From the NCBI GenBank assembly GCA_052315415.1, contig JBLSDH010000002.1, forward strand, positions 62,001 through 126,000: DNA of 64,000 nucleotides, written 5' to 3'. Positions 62,300-64,000 of this stretch are shown here, one piece after another; position 1 is the first letter of the stretch; the number at the start of each line of letters is the position of its first letter. The stretch is from Cuniculiplasma sp052315415 (GTDB taxonomy: Archaea; Thermoplasmatota; Thermoplasmata; Thermoplasmatales; Thermoplasmataceae). A program made the position numbers and the translations under genes. The notes beneath the pieces are model-generated. The model saw only the letters and a list, made by a program, of their open reading frames with translations, had not been told where the DNA came from and did no database searches.

Positions 62300-62332
62300 T
62301 ATATATAGGAGATTGTAAATTTTGTAAGGAGG
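62300..62332 (+). promoter_or_regulatory. Promoter and strong Shine-Dalgarno for the MIT-AAA ATPase
   Basis: TATATATA at 62300-62307 is followed by AAGGAGG at 62326-62332, 9 nt before ATG 62342. Spacing predicts a short leadered mRNA, unlike the leaderless pattern of most first genes here. The SD is the closest to consensus in the window. Confidence 0.6.
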
Positions 62333-62341
62333 ATGTCTTGA

Positions 62342-63448
62342 ATGAAAAAGGGGAATGATTATTACAATGCACCGTCGACAGAGTTGAAAAAGGGGCTTGA
62401 AGCCATGGCATCTGGAAACAAGAATGAGGCATTAATCCACTATAAGAATACCATTTCAATATTGAAGGAGATGATGATCTCATCCGATGAATACAGAAAA
62501 GAAAAACTGCAAAGGCAGATAGATATAATAATGAGGGAAATAAAAAAGATAGAAGGTTCATCGGAAGAAAATTCCGAAAATAAATTAAGCGAACTCGAAC
62601 AACTTGGGATAGAGATAACAAAACCTGATTATCCAAAACTATCAGACGTGGCTGGAATGGAGGAAGTTAAAAAAGAGATAATGGTTAAAACCATATATAC
62701 AGCGAAGTTTCCAGAGTTGGCCAAAGATTATAATGTATCACAGGGAGGTGGCCTCATACTATATGGGCCGCCTGGAAACGGGAAGACCTTTCTTGCAAGA
62801 GCAATAGCGGCTGAAGCTTCTATGACATTTATATATGTTAACCCATCTTCTCTGTTCAGCCAGTGGTTTGGAAATTTTGAAAAAAATATTAATTTACTAT
62901 TCAGGGGTGCTAGAAAAATACAGCCATGCATAATGTTCTTTGATGAAATGGATAGTCTTTTTCCTTCCCGTGATATTGAAAATTCGGAGGCATCCAAGAG
63001 AGGAGTATCCCAGTTTCTGAATGAACTGGGTGGCTTTATGTCAGATGATAGTAACAGGATAATGGTAATGGGTGCAACCAACGTGCCATGGAAGCTGGAT
63101 CCGGCTGTTACAAGACCGGGTAGATTTGACAGACTGGTATATATACCTCCGCCAGATGAAGATGGAAGATACGGCATATTAAAGATTAATATTGAAAAGA
63201 TAAAAAAAAGGAGAGATATAGATATTAAAAAAATAGCATCATTAACAAAAGGATACAGTGGGGCAGACCTTGAATATCTCATAAGATATACTGCTCAAAG
63301 ACTATTTTTAAGAAGTGTTGAGGATGGTTCACCAAGGTTAATGACCACAGAAGATATAATGGAGAGCATGAAGGAAGTTAAGCCCTCACTGACTCCAGGA
63401 ATAATCGAAAGATATGAAAGATATCAGAGGGAAAGAAATATTCAGTGA
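62342..63448 (+). CDS. MIT-domain AAA ATPase, Vps4/CdvC-like
   Basis: 368 aa. Residues about 12-70 match an MIT three-helix bundle (ELKKGLEAMASGNKNEALIH, YKNTISILKEMM, then EKLQRQIDIIMREIKKI). After a linker comes one AAA module: SDVAGMEEVKKEI, Walker A GPPGNGKT (142-149), pore loop QWFGNFE (174-180), Walker B IMFFDEMDS (Asp201-Glu202), sensor-1 GATN (Asn247) and arginine fingers in RPGRFDR (258, 261). The ending ESMKEVKPSLTPGIIERYER is the Vps4/CdvC C-terminal helix. Vps4/CdvC remodels ESCRT-III polymers. It is divergent from the GTPase operon, with a second AAA of the same clade at 49641. Confidence 0.88.
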   Translation: MKKGNDYYNAPSTELKKGLEAMASGNKNEALIHYKNTISILKEMMISSDEYRKEKLQRQIDIIMREIKKIEGSSEENSENKLSELEQLGIEITKPDYPKLSDVAGMEEVKKEIMVKTIYTAKFPELAKDYNVSQGGGLILYGPPGNGKTFLARAIAAEASMTFIYVNPSSLFSQWFGNFEKNINLLFRGARKIQPCIMFFDEMDSLFPSRDIENSEASKRGVSQFLNELGGFMSDDSNRIMVMGATNVPWKLDPAVTRPGRFDRLVYIPPPDEDGRYGILKINIEKIKKRRDIDIKKIASLTKGYSGADLEYLIRYTAQRLFLRSVEDGSPRLMTTEDIMESMKEVKPSLTPGIIERYERYQRERNIQ

Positions 63449-63957
63449 AGGGAAGAATAATAATCTTTGAACCAGTAAAGATCCCAAGGATCACAGATTA
63501 AAAGGTCTCTTGATGAGAAACCATAATGATAGAGCTTTCCAAGTATGCAGGTACGCCTGTTTTCAAACAATTCCTCATATTCAGCTGGCATTGCGGATGA
63601 ATAAAAGAGGAAGAAAGCCCTGTATATTGATTGGCTAATCTCATTGTTCAAAGCCTCAAAAGATCCGTAATTTTTTTCAATGTAGCTTCGTATTGTGCTT
63701 AGTCCCAGATCAAGAACCTTCTTTTTAATGCCTATTTCAGGATTCTTGGAAAAAAAGTTGTCAACTGTACCATGGTTCATCCTTATGATCACTATTTCAG
63801 CATTTTTATTTTCATTTTCAATGGCATCCCTGATGCTTTCAGAATTCATCATATTGCATATGAATATCCTTCCACTGCTTACCAGTGAGATTGTATTTAG
63901 AAATGATTTGCTGTTTTTGATTTCGCTTTCATTATTTCCTACACATATTATATTCAT
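63442..63957 (-). CDS. Unknown alpha/beta protein convergent with MIT-AAA gene
   Basis: 171 aa, not recognised. It opens with a Rossmann-like strand and loop (MNIICVGNNESEIKNSKSF), then a second strand (GRIFICNMMNSESI) and third (AEIVIIRMNHGTVDNFF), followed by helices and a Trp/Tyr-rich end (CDPWDLYWFKDYY). There is no Walker A. It could be a receiver- or TIR-like nucleotide-binding fold; no motif decides this. It overlaps the ATPase gene 3' end by 7 nt and starts 6 nt after the stop of the truncated upstream gene, so it belongs to a minus-strand operon entering from the right edge. Confidence 0.5.
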   Translation of the reverse strand: MNIICVGNNESEIKNSKSFLNTISLVSSGRIFICNMMNSESIRDAIENENKNAEIVIIRMNHGTVDNFFSKNPEIGIKKKVLDLGLSTIRSYIEKNYGSFEALNNEISQSIYRAFFLFYSSAMPAEYEELFENRRTCILGKLYHYGFSSRDLLICDPWDLYWFKDYYSSLH

Positions 63958-63963
63958 ACAATA

Positions 63964-64000
63964 TCAGTAAACCCTCACAGTTTCAAGGTTCTTGAGGGCA
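63964..64000 (-). CDS. 3' end of a further minus-strand gene (cut by window edge)
   Basis: The minus strand reads in frame ALKNLETVRVY then TGA at 63964-63966, 6 nt before the ATG of the 171-aa gene. The frame is open to the window edge. Too little is visible to name a family; spacing suggests a common operon with the 171-aa gene. Confidence 0.35.
   Translation of the reverse strand, partial: ALKNLETVRVY

Larger units (their letters stand above)
61573..62341. other. Long AT-rich spacer between divergent GTPase operon and second Vps4-like gene
   Basis: About 770 nt, the longest gene-free stretch in the window and among its most AT-rich. The two ends hold the promoters of the flanking genes. 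The middle (61620-62290) contains only short ORFs; the one at 62063-62308 has no SD, odd composition and runs into the TATA box of the next gene, so I do not accept it. I see no tRNA, no clear hairpin terminator and no tandem repeat. It might hold an operator region or a noncoding RNA. Confidence 0.5.

Noticed and set aside
62063..62308. 81-aa plus-strand ORF in the long spacer
   Set aside because: No SD, no membrane or domain pattern that makes sense, AT-driven composition, and its 3' end covers the TATA box of the MIT-AAA gene.
62728..63282. 184-aa minus-strand ORF opposite the MIT-AAA gene
   Set aside because: It lies entirely inside the AAA module coding region, whose motifs are unambiguous.
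1..64000. CRISPR arrays, insertion sequences, tRNA or rRNA genes
   Set aside because: I looked in all spacers for regular repeats, transposase motifs, terminal inverted repeats and cloverleaf-like stretches and saw none.
48679..64000. Reading the locus as a gas-vesicle, type IV secretion or phage-defence island
   Set aside because: No GvpA, VirB/pilin, nuclease, helicase or restriction motifs were found; composition and codon use match the neighbours and no integrase or repeat borders the region.

Overview
The window is archaeal and most resembles the Thermoplasmatales, the cell-wall-less, mostly acidophilic Thermoplasmatota. Directly visible are archaeal-only genes (ribosomal protein S17e, aIF2-beta, CTP-type riboflavin kinase/regulator, GGGP synthase, DGGGP synthase, RaSEA, PurS), low GC, AGA/AGG arginine codons, and many GTG/TTG starts with an AT-rich box about 25 nt upstream that suggests leaderless transcripts. 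The mix with DnaK-DnaJ-GrpE, histidine ammonia-lyase, a soluble P450, a bacterial-type ThrRS and glycerate 2-kinase fits Thermoplasmatales. The genus cannot be fixed from this window.

Layout. 0-3.2 kb: the 5' end of a GT4 glycosyltransferase, then a three-gene BtuFCD-type ABC importer. 3.2-6.4 kb: a toprim protein, an Lhr-type helicase and a tiny acidic ORF upstream of it. 6.6-8.5 kb: glycerate 2-kinase and TrmI. 8.6-20 kb: a very AT-rich glycan/surface block with GT2 and GT4 glycosyltransferases, two paralogous GT-C membrane enzymes, a Dpm1-GtrA fusion and a large exported protein. 20-29 kb: lipid (GGR, DGGGPS, GGGPS), pterin, tRNA-modification, purine and riboflavin genes and aIF2-beta. 29-48.6 kb: IleRS, ThiL, RaSEA, S17e, the GrpE-DnaK-DnaJ operon with a divergent second J-protein, rhodanese and surface proteins, ThrRS, HutH, P450 and Hsp20.

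48.7-64 kb is the unusual part. A plus-strand set encodes a small membrane protein, four helical/coiled-coil proteins (the last two ESCRT-III-like in pattern) and a Vps4-clade AAA ATPase with a helical, possibly MIT-like N-terminus. Facing it is a tight minus-strand operon: a 608-aa helical protein ending in a winged-helix-like segment, a polytopic membrane GTPase, a protein with a GAP1-N2-like N-terminus, a helical plus beta-sandwich protein, and a second polytopic membrane protein whose C-terminus reads as a degenerate copy of the GTPase domain. A second Vps4/CdvC-like ATPase with a recognisable MIT domain diverges from this operon across a ~770-nt AT-rich gap. I infer one module: GTPase-gated membrane recruitment of helical filament proteins that are remodelled by Vps4-like ATPases. 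Its job (division, vesicle formation, membrane repair, conflict) is not shown by the sequence. The locus probably continues past the right edge.

All assignments come from reading motifs by eye; no database search was run.
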